This document shows, piece after piece, positions 6,419-14,401 of a stretch of 18,436 nucleotides of DNA; positions within the stretch are counted from its first letter, which is position 1; the number at the start of each line of letters is the position of its first letter. This DNA is from Pseudooctadecabacter sp. (GTDB lineage Bacteria > Pseudomonadota > Alphaproteobacteria > Rhodobacterales > Rhodobacteraceae): contig JAHDFG010000011.1 of assembly GCA_020628265.1 (NCBI GenBank), positions 1 through 18,436 of the forward strand, read 5' to 3'. The notes under the pieces are model-generated. The model worked only from the letters and a program-made list of their open reading frames with translations, searched no databases and was not told the origin of the DNA. A program made the position numbers and the translations under genes.

Positions 6419-7642
6419 ATGTTCGTTCAAATGCCCAGCCTTGATGCCCCTAGGTGGCCTGCCATAACAGCCCGAATGATGCGCCGCGTGGCGGCCCGCA
6501 TCTTTGCGTTGACCGCTGTAGCCTTCCTCGCGGCTTGTGACATCACGATCCCCGGTGCCGGCGGAAACAGCGGACAGGAGATCGATCCGGGTGCGCCGGT
6601 GCGCGTGGCACTTCTGGTGCCCGGCGGAACAGGTGCGGCAGAAGCCAGCGCGATTGCCGCCAGCCTTGAGAATGCGGCCCGCATGGCGATGAGCGATCTG
6701 AATGGTGTGACCATCGACCTGCGTGTCTACAACACGGCACGTGACGCCGCTCAGGCCAGCCAGATGGCTGCAGCTGCTGTGGCGGACGGGGCGCAGATCA
6801 TCCTCGGGCCGCTTGATGCAGCCAGCGCCAACGCGGTGGGCGTCACTGTGGCCCCTGCAAATGTCAACGTTCTGGCCTTCTCCAACAACCCTGCCATTGC
6901 CGGAGGCAACGTCTTTGTTCTGGGCAACACCTTTGGCAATGTCTCTGACCGGATTGCGGAATACGCAGGCCGTCAGGGCATCGAGCGGTTCCTGATCGCA
7001 CATCAGGACGATCTGGCTGGCGCCGTGGGGCGCGATGCGATTGCGACCTCGGTGCGGTCCAACGGCGGCACCGTGGTGGGAATCGAATCCTATCCGTTCA
7101 GCCAGCAAGGTATCTTTGATCGCGCCCCTGCCATCGCGGCTGCGGCCAATGGCGCCGGCGCACAGGGCATCTTCGTCACTGACAACGTCGCCGGCGGCCT
7201 TCCGATCCTTGCTACATCTTTGAACGATCAGGGCGTGAACCCGCAGACCTCGCCTTTGTTGGGCATCACCCGCTGGGATGCAGCCCCGCAGGCGGCCGCC
7301 CTTCCCGGCATGCAGAACGGCATCTTCGCCATGGCCGACGCGGGCCGCGAGGCCGCTTTCCGCAACCGCTACGAGACGACGTACGGGCAAGCTCCGCACC
7401 CGTTGGCCTCCATCGCTTATGACGGCATCGCCGCCATCGGTGCATTGGCCGCAACCGGCGACCGAGGCGCGTTGACCGTGGGTTCGCTGACGCGTGCGTC
7501 CGGCTTCGCGGGTGCTACCGGCATTTTCCGCCTGCGTCCTGACGGGTCCAACCAGCGCGCATTGGCCGTCGCACGGATCGTCAACAACCAGATCGCAATC
7601 GTAGAGCCTGCTCCGTTGTCGTTTGGTCGCGGTGGCTCTTGA
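6419..7642 (+). CDS. LpoA-like penicillin-binding protein activator (lipoprotein, periplasmic-binding fold)
   Basis: This 407-residue protein has a lipoprotein signal peptide. A basic, hydrophobic stretch MMRRVAARIFALTAVAF leads to the lipobox LAAC with the acylated Cys40. The mature part resembles type 1 periplasmic-binding (LivJ-like) proteins, with VRVALLVPGGTG at the start, IILGPLDAASANAV in the middle and PLASIAYDGIAAIGALA near the end. It corresponds to the C-terminal half of E. coli LpoA, which activates PBP1A from the outer membrane. The N-terminal TPR half (E. coli LpoA is about 680 residues) is absent, as expected for alphaproteobacterial forms. The pairing with rsmI and yraN supports the call. 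The start could be 6419 or the tandem ATGs at 6476/6479. glnD overlaps its end. Confidence 0.82.
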   Translation: MFVQMPSLDAPRWPAITARMMRRVAARIFALTAVAFLAACDITIPGAGGNSGQEIDPGAPVRVALLVPGGTGAAEASAIAASLENAARMAMSDLNGVTIDLRVYNTARDAAQASQMAAAAVADGAQIILGPLDAASANAVGVTVAPANVNVLAFSNNPAIAGGNVFVLGNTFGNVSDRIAEYAGRQGIERFLIAHQDDLAGAVGRDAIATSVRSNGGTVVGIESYPFSQQGIFDRAPAIAAAANGAGAQGIFVTDNVAGGLPILATSLNDQGVNPQTSPLLGITRWDAAPQAAALPGMQNGIFAMADAGREAAFRNRYETTYGQAPHPLASIAYDGIAAIGALAATGDRGALTVGSLTRASGFAGATGIFRLRPDGSNQRALAVARIVNNQIAIVEPAPLSFGRGGS

Positions 7643-10409
7643 TCTGACACTCTCACCGGTCCCTGAGGACCTGATCTGCCCCGCGGACGAGATTCTCGAC
7701 CGCGGGGCTTTGCGTGCGGCCTTGATCCAAGCTGTCGAAACCGCCGGACCTTCGGGCGCGGAAAAGCGCAAGGCAGTCATCCCTCTCCTGAAGGACGCGA
7801 TGGAGCGTGGTCGCGCGCTGATCGCCGAGAATTTCCTTCTGAACCCTTTCGACTCCGGCCCTGTCACCCGCGCCTACGCGTGGCTCACGGATGCTATCGT
7901 CATCGAAGTCTTTCATCTGGCCTCCACCCAGTTGCATCCCGTTACCAATCCGACGGAGGCCGAGCGGTTGGCCTTGCTGGCGGTCGGAGGGTCGGGCCGT
8001 GGGGAAATGGCGCCCTATTCAGACGTCGACCTGCTGTTTCTGGCCCCCTACAAGCTGACCCCTTGGGCCGAGAGCCTGATCGAGGCGATGCTCTACATCC
8101 TGTGGGATCTCAAGCTGAAGGTCGGCCATGCCAGCCGCACGGTGAAGGAATGCATCCGGCTGGCCCGCGAGGACTACACGATCCGAACGGCATTGGTTGA
8201 GGAGCGCTATCTGACAGGTGATGCCGCGCTTGCAGCCGAGTTGACCACCCGTCTGCGCAAAGACCTCTTTGATTCCACTATCCCCGACTTCATCGAAGCC
8301 AAGCTGGAAGAACGGGCCGAACGCCACCGCAAGCAGGGCGGTCAGCGCTACATGGTCGAGCCGAATGTGAAAGAAGGCAAAGGCGGGCTGCGGGATTTGC
8401 AGTCGCTTTACTGGATCGGAAAATACGTCCACGGGGTCAAGGATGCCTCGGAATTGGTACGCCACAAGGTCTTCACCCAAGATGAATACGAGGAATTCAA
8501 GGACGCCCATGAATTCCTGTGGGCCGTGCGGTGCCACCTGCATCTGATCACGGGGCGCGCCGCCGACCAGTTGACGTTCGATCTGCAGGTAGAGGTCGCT
8601 GAACGGATGCAATACTCCGACAAGGGCGGGCGTCGTGCGGTCGAACATTTCATGCAGGATTACTTCCGCCACGCTACCGACGTGGGCGAGCTGACCCGCA
8701 TCTTCTTGACGGTTCAGGAGGCCGCGCACCTCAAGGCGGAACCGGTGCTGCAGCGCCTGCTGAAACGTCGAAAGACGGCCAAGCCGCCCTATGCGATCAA
8801 GCAGAACCGCCTAACGGTGGAAAAGCCAAAGGTCTTCCTGAAAGACCCGCTGAACCTGCTGCGCATCTTCGAAGAGGCATTGCGCACGGGTACGCTGATC
8901 CATCCCGACGCCATGCGCCTGATCAAGGCCAATCTGCCCCTGATCGACGATGAGGTGCGAAACTCCAAAGAAGCCCAGCGCATCTTTCTCGATACGCTTT
9001 TGAAACACGGCAACCCCGAACGGGGCCTGCGCCGGATGAACGAATTGGGCGTGCTGGGTGCCTTCATCCCTGAGTTCGAACCTATCGTCGCGATGATGCA
9101 GTTCAACATGTACCACCATTACACGGTGGACGAACACACGATCCAGACGATCAGCCATCTGGCCCAGATCGAACGGGCGGAACTGGACGAGGAGCTTCCG
9201 GTTTCGTCGGAGATCATCAAGGGCGGGATCAACCGCAAGGTTCTCTACGTCGCACTGTTGCTGCACGACATTGGCAAAGGTCGGGACGAGGACCATTCAA
9301 TCCTTGGCGCACGCATCGCGCGCACGGTCGCCCCACGGCTGGGACTGTCCAAAAAGGAATGCAAGGATGTGGAATGGCTGGTCCGCTATCATCTGGTCAT
9401 GTCCGACACCGCACAGAAGAGGGACATCGCAGACCCCCGCACGGTCCGTGGCTTTGCCAATGCTGTAAAGACTGTTGACCGGCTGAACCTGCTGTGTGTG
9501 CTGACCGTCTGCGACATTCGCGGCGTTGGACCGGGCACGTGGAACAACTGGAAGGCCGTCCTGATCCGCGCCCTCTACCGGCAGACCAAGTTCGCGCTTG
9601 AGAACGGGATGGAGGCGCTCAACCGCACCGAACGCGGTACCGAGGCCCGCAAGAACCTGCGCGCGGCACTCGACGATTGGTCCGAAAAGGACCTGCGTAC
9701 CGAGTTGGGGCGTCACTATCCGCCCTACTGGCAGGGCCTGCATGTGACCGCCCATGTGGATTTTGCCAATTTGCTCAACGGGATCGGCACGGACGAAGTG
9801 CGGATCGAATTGACACCCGACGAAGACCGCGACGCGACCCGCGTCTGTTTCGCCATGGCCGACCACCCCGGCATCTTCAGCCGCATGTGTGGCGCGCTGA
9901 GCCTTGTGGGGGCGAACGTCGTGGATGCGCGGACTTTTACGACCAAGGACGGCTTTGCCACAGCAGCCTTCTGGATTCAGGACGGCGAGGAAGGCCCCTA
10001 CGAGGAATCCCGCCTGCCCCGCCTGCGTCAGGTCATTATGAAGACGCTCCAAGGGGATGTCGTCGCCCGTGACGCGTTGGCCCCCAAGGACAAGATGAAG
10101 AAGCGTGAGAAGGCCTTTAACGTGCCGACGCATATCACCTTCGACAACGACGGGTCCGACATCTACACGATCATCGAGGTCGACACCCGCGACCGGCCGG
10201 GCCTGCTGCACGATCTGACGCGCACTTTGGCGGATATGAACATCTACATCGCCAGCGCGGTGATCGCGACCTATGGCGAACAGGTGGTCGATACCTTCTA
10301 CGTCAAAGACATGTTTGGCCTGAAATTCCATGCCACAGGCAAACAGAAAACCATCGAACGCAACCTGAGCGATGCGATTTCACGGGGCTCGGAACGGGCG
10401 CGGTCCTAA
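7632..10409 (+). CDS. glnD: [Protein-PII] uridylyltransferase / uridylyl-removing enzyme
   Basis: This protein of about 925 residues is the nitrogen sensor that uridylylates PII proteins when glutamine is low and removes UMP when it is high. All four modules are present. The nucleotidyltransferase domain has GSGRGE at about 120-125 and the metal Asp pair in YSDVDLLFL (about 131 and 133). A helical linker follows. The HD hydrolase domain has VDEHTIQTI and LLLHDIGKGRDEDHS, with His545-Asp546. Two ACT domains lie near 735-815 and 845-915. No ATG lies near the start; GTG at 7632 is preferred and TTG at 7623 is possible. Both lie inside the LpoA-like gene's last codons and lack a clear Shine-Dalgarno, implying coupling. 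murJ follows after 98 bp. Confidence 0.96.
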   Translation: MALDLTLSPVPEDLICPADEILDRGALRAALIQAVETAGPSGAEKRKAVIPLLKDAMERGRALIAENFLLNPFDSGPVTRAYAWLTDAIVIEVFHLASTQLHPVTNPTEAERLALLAVGGSGRGEMAPYSDVDLLFLAPYKLTPWAESLIEAMLYILWDLKLKVGHASRTVKECIRLAREDYTIRTALVEERYLTGDAALAAELTTRLRKDLFDSTIPDFIEAKLEERAERHRKQGGQRYMVEPNVKEGKGGLRDLQSLYWIGKYVHGVKDASELVRHKVFTQDEYEEFKDAHEFLWAVRCHLHLITGRAADQLTFDLQVEVAERMQYSDKGGRRAVEHFMQDYFRHATDVGELTRIFLTVQEAAHLKAEPVLQRLLKRRKTAKPPYAIKQNRLTVEKPKVFLKDPLNLLRIFEEALRTGTLIHPDAMRLIKANLPLIDDEVRNSKEAQRIFLDTLLKHGNPERGLRRMNELGVLGAFIPEFEPIVAMMQFNMYHHYTVDEHTIQTISHLAQIERAELDEELPVSSEIIKGGINRKVLYVALLLHDIGKGRDEDHSILGARIARTVAPRLGLSKKECKDVEWLVRYHLVMSDTAQKRDIADPRTVRGFANAVKTVDRLNLLCVLTVCDIRGVGPGTWNNWKAVLIRALYRQTKFALENGMEALNRTERGTEARKNLRAALDDWSEKDLRTELGRHYPPYWQGLHVTAHVDFANLLNGIGTDEVRIELTPDEDRDATRVCFAMADHPGIFSRMCGALSLVGANVVDARTFTTKDGFATAAFWIQDGEEGPYEESRLPRLRQVIMKTLQGDVVARDALAPKDKMKKREKAFNVPTHITFDNDGSDIYTIIEVDTRDRPGLLHDLTRTLADMNIYIASAVIATYGEQVVDTFYVKDMFGLKFHATGKQKTIERNLSDAISRGSERARS

Positions 10410-10507
10410 GCGTTGCGACGAGCGGCGGTTGGTCCTGCACATATTCTCCATAGAGTTTGCGCGGCAATCGGCTTAGAACGGTCAAAACCCACAAGGCCGA
10501 GCAGCCC

Positions 10508-12061
10508 ATGAAACCAATTCGATTGATGTCCGGTTTTTTGACCGTCGGGGTCTGGACGTTGCTAAGCCGTATCCTGGGGTTTGCACGCGACATCATGATC
10601 GCAGGATATCTGGGAACGGGGCCTGTGGCGCAGGCCTTTCTGATCGCCTTTTCCCTGCCCAATATGTTCCGCCGCTTCTTTGCCGAAGGGGCGTTCAACA
10701 TGGCCTTTGTGCCGATGTTCTCCAAAAAGCTTGAGGCGGATGACGACCCAAAGACCTTTGCGCAGGACGCGTTTGTGTTCATGGCGCTGGTGCTGACGGC
10801 GTTTTCGGCGATTTGCATTGTTGCCATGCCGTGGCTTGTGACAGCGATGGCATCAGGCTTCCGCGGCGACGAACGGTTCGATCTTGCGGTGGTCTATGGC
10901 CGCATCGCCTTTCCCTACATTCTGTTCATCTCGTTGGCGGCGCTGTTGTCAGGCGTGTTGAACGCGACGGGCCGCTTTGTGGCCGCTGCCGCAGCACCCG
11001 TGTTGCTGAACATCATCTTCGTCGGCGCTATGCTTTGGGCCGGTTTGGGGACACAAGCGACCGAGGGCCAGATCGGTGACGCGTTGGCATGGGCCGTTCC
11101 GGTCGCGGGTGTGGCGCAATTGGCCTTGGTCTGGGTGGCGGCGAAACGGGCGGGCTTTGGCCTGACACTGCGTTGGCCCCGCTGGACGCCGGATCTGAAA
11201 CGGATGTTCATCATCGCAGGACCTGCCGCTTTGGCCGGCGGCGTAGTGCAGATCAACCTATTGGTGGGCCGTCAGGTGGCCAGCTATTTTGACGGGGCTG
11301 TTGCGTGGCTGAGCTACGCAGACCGTCTCTATCAACTGCCTTTGGGAGTGGTTGGGATCGCGATTGGCGTTGTTTTGCTGCCCGATCTGGCACGCAAGTT
11401 GCAATCTGGGGACGAGGCTGGCGGACGGGACGCCTTCAACCGCGCGTCCGAACTGGCGCTGGCCCTGACGATCCCCGCTGCCGTTGCCTTAATCGTCATC
11501 CCCCTACCGCTGGTCAGTGTGCTGTTTGAACGCGGTGCATTCGACACCGACGACACGGCGGCGACCGCGCTGGCCGTGACGGTCTACGGGTTGGGCCTGC
11601 CCGCGTTTGTTCTGCAAAAGGCGCTCCAGCCTTTGTACTTCGCCCGCGAGGACACCCGCCGCCCCTTCGGCTATGCCGTGGTCGCAATGATCGTGAATGC
11701 GGTCGTGGCCATCGGCCTGTCGATCTACATCGGCTACATCGCAGCCGCCTTGGCGACGACTGTCGCGGGGTGGGCGATGGTCTGGCTCTTGTGGCGCGGC
11801 AGCCGCAACATGGGAGAGGCCGCCCGGTTCGATCAGCGGTTCAAGCACCGCATCGTCCGCATCGTCATGGCATCTGTCCTTATGGGCGGTTTGCTATGGC
11901 TTGCGGTGCTGCTGGTGGGACCGGCATTGGGATTGCCCGTTGTCCGCTATGGTGCATTGGCTTTGGTCGTGGCCGTGGGCATCGGGGGCTACTTCGGCCT
12001 TGGTCAGCTGCTGGGGGCCTTCCGTCTGTCTGAATTCAAGGCCGCCCTGCGCAGGGGCTGA
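10508..12061 (+). CDS. murJ: Lipid II flippase MurJ
   Basis: This 517-residue, very hydrophobic protein is an MVIN/MurJ flippase of the MOP superfamily. It moves the peptidoglycan precursor lipid II across the inner membrane. Recognisable features are TLLSRILGFARDIMIAGYLG at the start and SLPNMFRRFFAEGAFNMAFV with its conserved Arg and Glu residues. Later come LSYADRLYQLPLGVVGIAIG, VLFERGAFDTDDT and FVLQKALQPLYFAREDTRRP. About 13-14 membrane helices can be counted by eye. ATG 10508 is chosen over an in-frame ATG at 10457, because the family begins right at MKPIRLMSGFLTVG. Only a weak AAGG lies upstream. A paired palindrome follows its stop. The glnD-murJ-trpS neighbourhood fits Rhodobacterales gene order as I recall it. 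Confidence 0.95.
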   Translation: MKPIRLMSGFLTVGVWTLLSRILGFARDIMIAGYLGTGPVAQAFLIAFSLPNMFRRFFAEGAFNMAFVPMFSKKLEADDDPKTFAQDAFVFMALVLTAFSAICIVAMPWLVTAMASGFRGDERFDLAVVYGRIAFPYILFISLAALLSGVLNATGRFVAAAAAPVLLNIIFVGAMLWAGLGTQATEGQIGDALAWAVPVAGVAQLALVWVAAKRAGFGLTLRWPRWTPDLKRMFIIAGPAALAGGVVQINLLVGRQVASYFDGAVAWLSYADRLYQLPLGVVGIAIGVVLLPDLARKLQSGDEAGGRDAFNRASELALALTIPAAVALIVIPLPLVSVLFERGAFDTDDTAATALAVTVYGLGLPAFVLQKALQPLYFAREDTRRPFGYAVVAMIVNAVVAIGLSIYIGYIAAALATTVAGWAMVWLLWRGSRNMGEAARFDQRFKHRIVRIVMASVLMGGLLWLAVLLVGPALGLPVVRYGALALVVAVGIGGYFGLGQLLGAFRLSEFKAALRRG

Positions 12062-12062
12062 A

Positions 12063-12105
12063 CAAAATTCCGGAATTTTGATGCCTCCGGCGGAGGTATT
12101 TGTCC
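12063..12105. terminator. Paired palindromes between murJ and the convergent VOC gene
   Basis: CAAAATTCCGGAATTTTG at 12063-12080 is a perfect 18-bp palindrome. It is followed by a second stem, GCCTCC-GGC-GGAGGT, at 12083-12097, then ATTTG. They fill the 58 bp between two converging genes. The layout suggests a terminator usable from both sides, although the T-run is short. From memory, similar paired motifs recur behind genes in Rhodobacteraceae. Confidence 0.6.
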
Positions 12106-12119
12106 AATCGAAGATGGGC

Positions 12120-12518
12120 CTATTCGCCCTGCCATAAAAGTTCGATCCGCAGCCCGCCGGGTTCTGCGAACATCATGTGTTTGCGGGGCCCCTTGCCCAT
12201 GGGTTCAGGCATGAACTCGATGACAATACCGTCTGTTGCGGACAGCGTTTCTGCAAGAGACGTCAACCTAGCCTCATCAGGGACAGTCAGCGCCAGATGG
12301 TGCAACCCGAGGCCTGTTTTGCGATCAAAGGCATCGGGGTTTGCGGTTTGGACCTGCCACAAGGTCAGCCGTACATGTCCGTCTGTGACAGTGGTTCGGG
12401 GATAACTGTCGTCCCGTGCGGTCATCTCCCAGCCCAGAACATCCACGAAAAAGGCTGTCGTCTGGTCCAGATTGCGAACGGTCAGGCCAAGATGGTTCAT
12501 GCCGCTGGTCAGGGCCAT
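12120..12518 (-). CDS. VOC superfamily (glyoxalase/bleomycin-resistance/dioxygenase-like) protein
   Basis: This 132-residue, single-domain VOC protein carries the paired beta-alpha-beta-beta-beta modules. It has MNHLGLTVRNLDQTTAFF with His9, LHHLALTVPD with His73/His74, and the closing metal ligand Glu126 in GGLRIELLW. These fit a divalent-metal site of glyoxalase or extradiol-dioxygenase type. Lactoylglutathione lyase, fosfomycin-resistance-like and dioxygenase roles are all possible and cannot be separated here. The ATG at 12518 is decided by a strong GGAGGT at 12525-12530, so the longer in-frame start at 12590 is rejected. The gene starts 4 bp after the rhomboid-like gene ends and is probably co-transcribed with it. 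It converges on murJ. Confidence 0.85.
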   Translation of the reverse strand: MALTSGMNHLGLTVRNLDQTTAFFVDVLGWEMTARDDSYPRTTVTDGHVRLTLWQVQTANPDAFDRKTGLGLHHLALTVPDEARLTSLAETLSATDGIVIEFMPEPMGKGPRKHMMFAEPGGLRIELLWQGE

Positions 12519-12522
12519 TGGA

Positions 12523-13203
12523 CTACCTCCGATTTCGAATGCGGTGAACGAAGGCCTGCCAGCCTCCGGGTGCCAGAAGGGGCGCTGCAAAGAGGCCGAC
12601 TAGAAAGCCCGAGACTTCAGCGATCCATGTCGGCGTGGACCCGAACAGCATGGAATAGACCAGCATCAGCCCCAGAAGGATGCCGATCAGCTGGAACGCC
12701 TTGAGCTGGTTTTCTCCGATCCGTTCCAGCGTCAGCCACATCAGGTAGGTATAGGCGCCAATCAGCCCGTAGACACCCGGGTAGGCCCCCAGAAGCGGGG
12801 TGTTCTGCCATGACACGGCCCCGTAAATCGCGGCCCCCAGAATGCTGGACAGGAAGAACAGGATCAGGAAGGCGACGGGGCGGAAGACCTCACCCACGAA
12901 CTTGCCCAGCGCCAGCAGCAGGACCGTCGCCCAAAGCGCATGGGTGAAGTTGACGTGGACAAAGGCGTAGGTGACGAAGCGTTTCCACAGGTCAAACGAC
13001 CCGCGCCCGCGTTCGAAAATTTCGGTCATCACAGCGGGGGCAAAGGCGTAGTCCTGAAACGCCGCCGCGCGCCAGCCGACGCCAGCAGCCCCACCGACAA
13101 AGCCCTGCCCGGCGGACCACAGGGTCAGTTCGACCCCAACCACAATCGCCACCAGCAACAACGGGACAGGTGGAACGGAATTGAAGGGGCTTTCTTCTTG
13201 CAT
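12523..13203 (-). CDS. Rhomboid-family membrane protein, apparently catalytically inactive
   Basis: This 226-residue protein (start at 13203; 13242 and 13284 are possible longer starts) has about six membrane helices and the rhomboid layout. WR is at 44-45, LWKRFVTYAFVHVNFTHALW is in the TM2 region, then GAYPGVYGLIGAY, then AEVSGFLVGLF near the C-terminus. Rhomboids are intramembrane serine proteases with a GxSG serine and an AHxxG histidine. Here the serine position reads Tyr131 (GAYPG), the histidine position reads Glu176 (AEVSG), and the oxyanion Asn of HxxxN is Ala92. It should not cleave peptides and may act as a chaperone-like pseudoprotease, which is inference. It is divergent from trpS (83 bp) and directly upstream of the VOC gene, with 4 bp between them. 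Confidence 0.82.
   Translation of the reverse strand: MQEESPFNSVPPVPLLLVAIVVGVELTLWSAGQGFVGGAAGVGWRAAAFQDYAFAPAVMTEIFERGRGSFDLWKRFVTYAFVHVNFTHALWATVLLLALGKFVGEVFRPVAFLILFFLSSILGAAIYGAVSWQNTPLLGAYPGVYGLIGAYTYLMWLTLERIGENQLKAFQLIGILLGLMLVYSMLFGSTPTWIAEVSGFLVGLFAAPLLAPGGWQAFVHRIRNRR
12525..12530 (-). promoter_or_regulatory. Shine-Dalgarno of the VOC gene overlapping the rhomboid stop
   Basis: GGAGGT on the minus strand lies 6 nt before the ATG at 12518 and shares one base with the TAG stop of the upstream gene (12523-12525). This site decides the VOC start and suggests translational coupling of the two genes. Confidence 0.7.
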
Positions 13204-13286
13204 CGATGCGCGGTCCGATTGGTTGACGAGATGTTGGGCCATGGGTAAGCCAGCAGAACCGTTAAATCTAGGCTTTGGAGCCATCC

Positions 13287-14306
13287 ATGACCGATAGCAC
13301 GTTCACCCCCCGCGTCTTTTCCGGCATCAAACCGTCCGGCGGTTTGACCCTTGGCAACTATCTGGGCGCGATCAAACGCTGGGTGGACATGCAAAGCCCC
13401 GACATGGAGACGATCTACTGCGCTGTTGATCTGCACGCGATCACCGTTTGGCAGGACCCAAAGGGGTTGCGCGATGGCACCCGCGAAATTGCAGCCGGAT
13501 TGCTGGCCGCAGGCATCGACCCCGAACACTCGATCCTGTTCAACCAGTCCCAAGTTCATGAGCACACAGAGCTTGCATGGATTTTCAACTGCGTGGCCCG
13601 CGTGGGCTGGATGAACCGCATGACGCAGTTCAAGGACAAGGCGGGCAAGAACGCCGAGAAGGCGTCGCTCGGTCTTTATGCATATCCGTCGCTGATGGCC
13701 GCAGACATCCTGATCTATCACGCGACCCACGTGCCCGTGGGTGAAGACCAAAAGCAGCACGTCGAGCTGACGCGCGACATTGCCAACAAGTTCAACAACG
13801 ACTTTGGCGTGGATTTCTTCCCTGTCACCGAGCCCGTGATCGAAGGCCCCGGCACCCGCGTGATGAACCTGCGGGACGGGACCAAGAAGATGTCGAAGTC
13901 CGGTGTCAGCGACATGGAGCGGATCAACATGCTCGATGATGCGGACACGATCGCCAAGAAGTTCAAGAAAGCCAAAACCGATCCCGAGCCCCTGCCCGAA
14001 ACGGTCGAGGGTCTGAAGGACCGTCCCGAGGCGAAGAACCTAGTCGATATCTATTCTGGTCTGAACAACATGACACCGGAAGAGGTGATCGCGGAATACG
14101 CGGGCGCGCAGTGGGGCCGGTTCAAGCCTGCGTTGGCTGATCTGGCGGTGGCCAAGCTGTCCCCGATCTCGGACGAGATGAAACGCCTGATGGATGATCC
14201 AGCAGAGATTGACCGCAAGCTGGCGCAGGGCGCTGATAAGGCGCGGGCGATTGCGGCCCCGATCCTTGAGAAAACCTACGACATCGTGGGGCTGTTGCGC
14301 GGCTAA
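13287..14306 (+). CDS. trpS: Tryptophanyl-tRNA synthetase
   Basis: This 339-residue class I aminoacyl-tRNA synthetase activates tryptophan with ATP and loads it onto tRNA-Trp. FSGIKPSGGLTLGNYLGA holds the HIGH-equivalent TLGN at residues 21-24. YAYPSLMAADILIYHATHVP and VGEDQKQHVELTRDIA are the tryptophan-pocket blocks, and KKMSKSG gives the exact KMSKS loop at 201-205. The C-terminal helical anticodon-binding region is complete and length is normal. ATG 13287 is chosen over 13275 because GGAG at 13277-13280 is spaced 6 nt from it. It is divergent from the rhomboid-like gene. A 7-bp stem hairpin without a T-tract lies 32 bp after its stop. Expression is presumably constitutive. Confidence 0.97.
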   Translation: MTDSTFTPRVFSGIKPSGGLTLGNYLGAIKRWVDMQSPDMETIYCAVDLHAITVWQDPKGLRDGTREIAAGLLAAGIDPEHSILFNQSQVHEHTELAWIFNCVARVGWMNRMTQFKDKAGKNAEKASLGLYAYPSLMAADILIYHATHVPVGEDQKQHVELTRDIANKFNNDFGVDFFPVTEPVIEGPGTRVMNLRDGTKKMSKSGVSDMERINMLDDADTIAKKFKKAKTDPEPLPETVEGLKDRPEAKNLVDIYSGLNNMTPEEVIAEYAGAQWGRFKPALADLAVAKLSPISDEMKRLMDDPAEIDRKLAQGADKARAIAAPILEKTYDIVGLLRG

Positions 14307-14338
14307 ACCCGCGCGGCAGCTGTCGTGATGCATCGGCG

Positions 14339-14358
14339 GCTGGCGTCGTGTCGCCAGC
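14339..14358 (+). terminator. GC-rich hairpin downstream of trpS
   Basis: Perfect 7-bp arms GCTGGCG (14339-14345) and CGCCAGC (14352-14358) enclose a 6-base loop. No T-run follows, so intrinsic termination would be weak. It lies between the trpS stop and the dyad before the P450 gene. It may only pause or protect the trpS 3' end. Confidence 0.35.
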
Positions 14359-14366
14359 TAGGCCAT

Positions 14367-14391
14367 ACTTTGCACGTTCAACGTGCAGAGT
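14367..14391. promoter_or_regulatory. 25-bp dyad-symmetric site, candidate operator of the P450 gene
   Basis: The core TGCACGTT-C-AACGTGCA (14371-14387) is perfectly symmetric. It extends to 12-bp arms with 11 matching pairs at 14367-14391. It ends 10 bp before the P450 start codon, where a bound repressor would block transcription or initiation. The symmetry suits a homodimeric helix-turn-helix regulator (TetR, LacI or similar), but no regulator gene is nearby. An RNA hairpin ending trpS is the alternative, with no T-tract to support it. Confidence 0.45.
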
Positions 14392-14401
14392 GTTGTGACC
14401 G

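Noticed and set aside
6356..7867. A long minus-strand open frame (about 500 codons) opposite the LpoA-like gene.
   Set aside because: It is a GC-driven antisense shadow; the plus strand has a signal peptide, a lipobox and a recognisable fold, and the antisense product has low-complexity Arg/Gly/His composition without motifs.
9297..10331. A 344-codon minus-strand frame inside glnD.
   Set aside because: It lies wholly opposite the HD and ACT domains of GlnD, which show clear family motifs; the antisense translation has none.
10410..10507. A possible promoter before murJ in the 98-bp gap after glnD.
   Set aside because: TTGGTC and AT-rich pieces are present, but no -35/-10 pair with good match and spacing could be defended.
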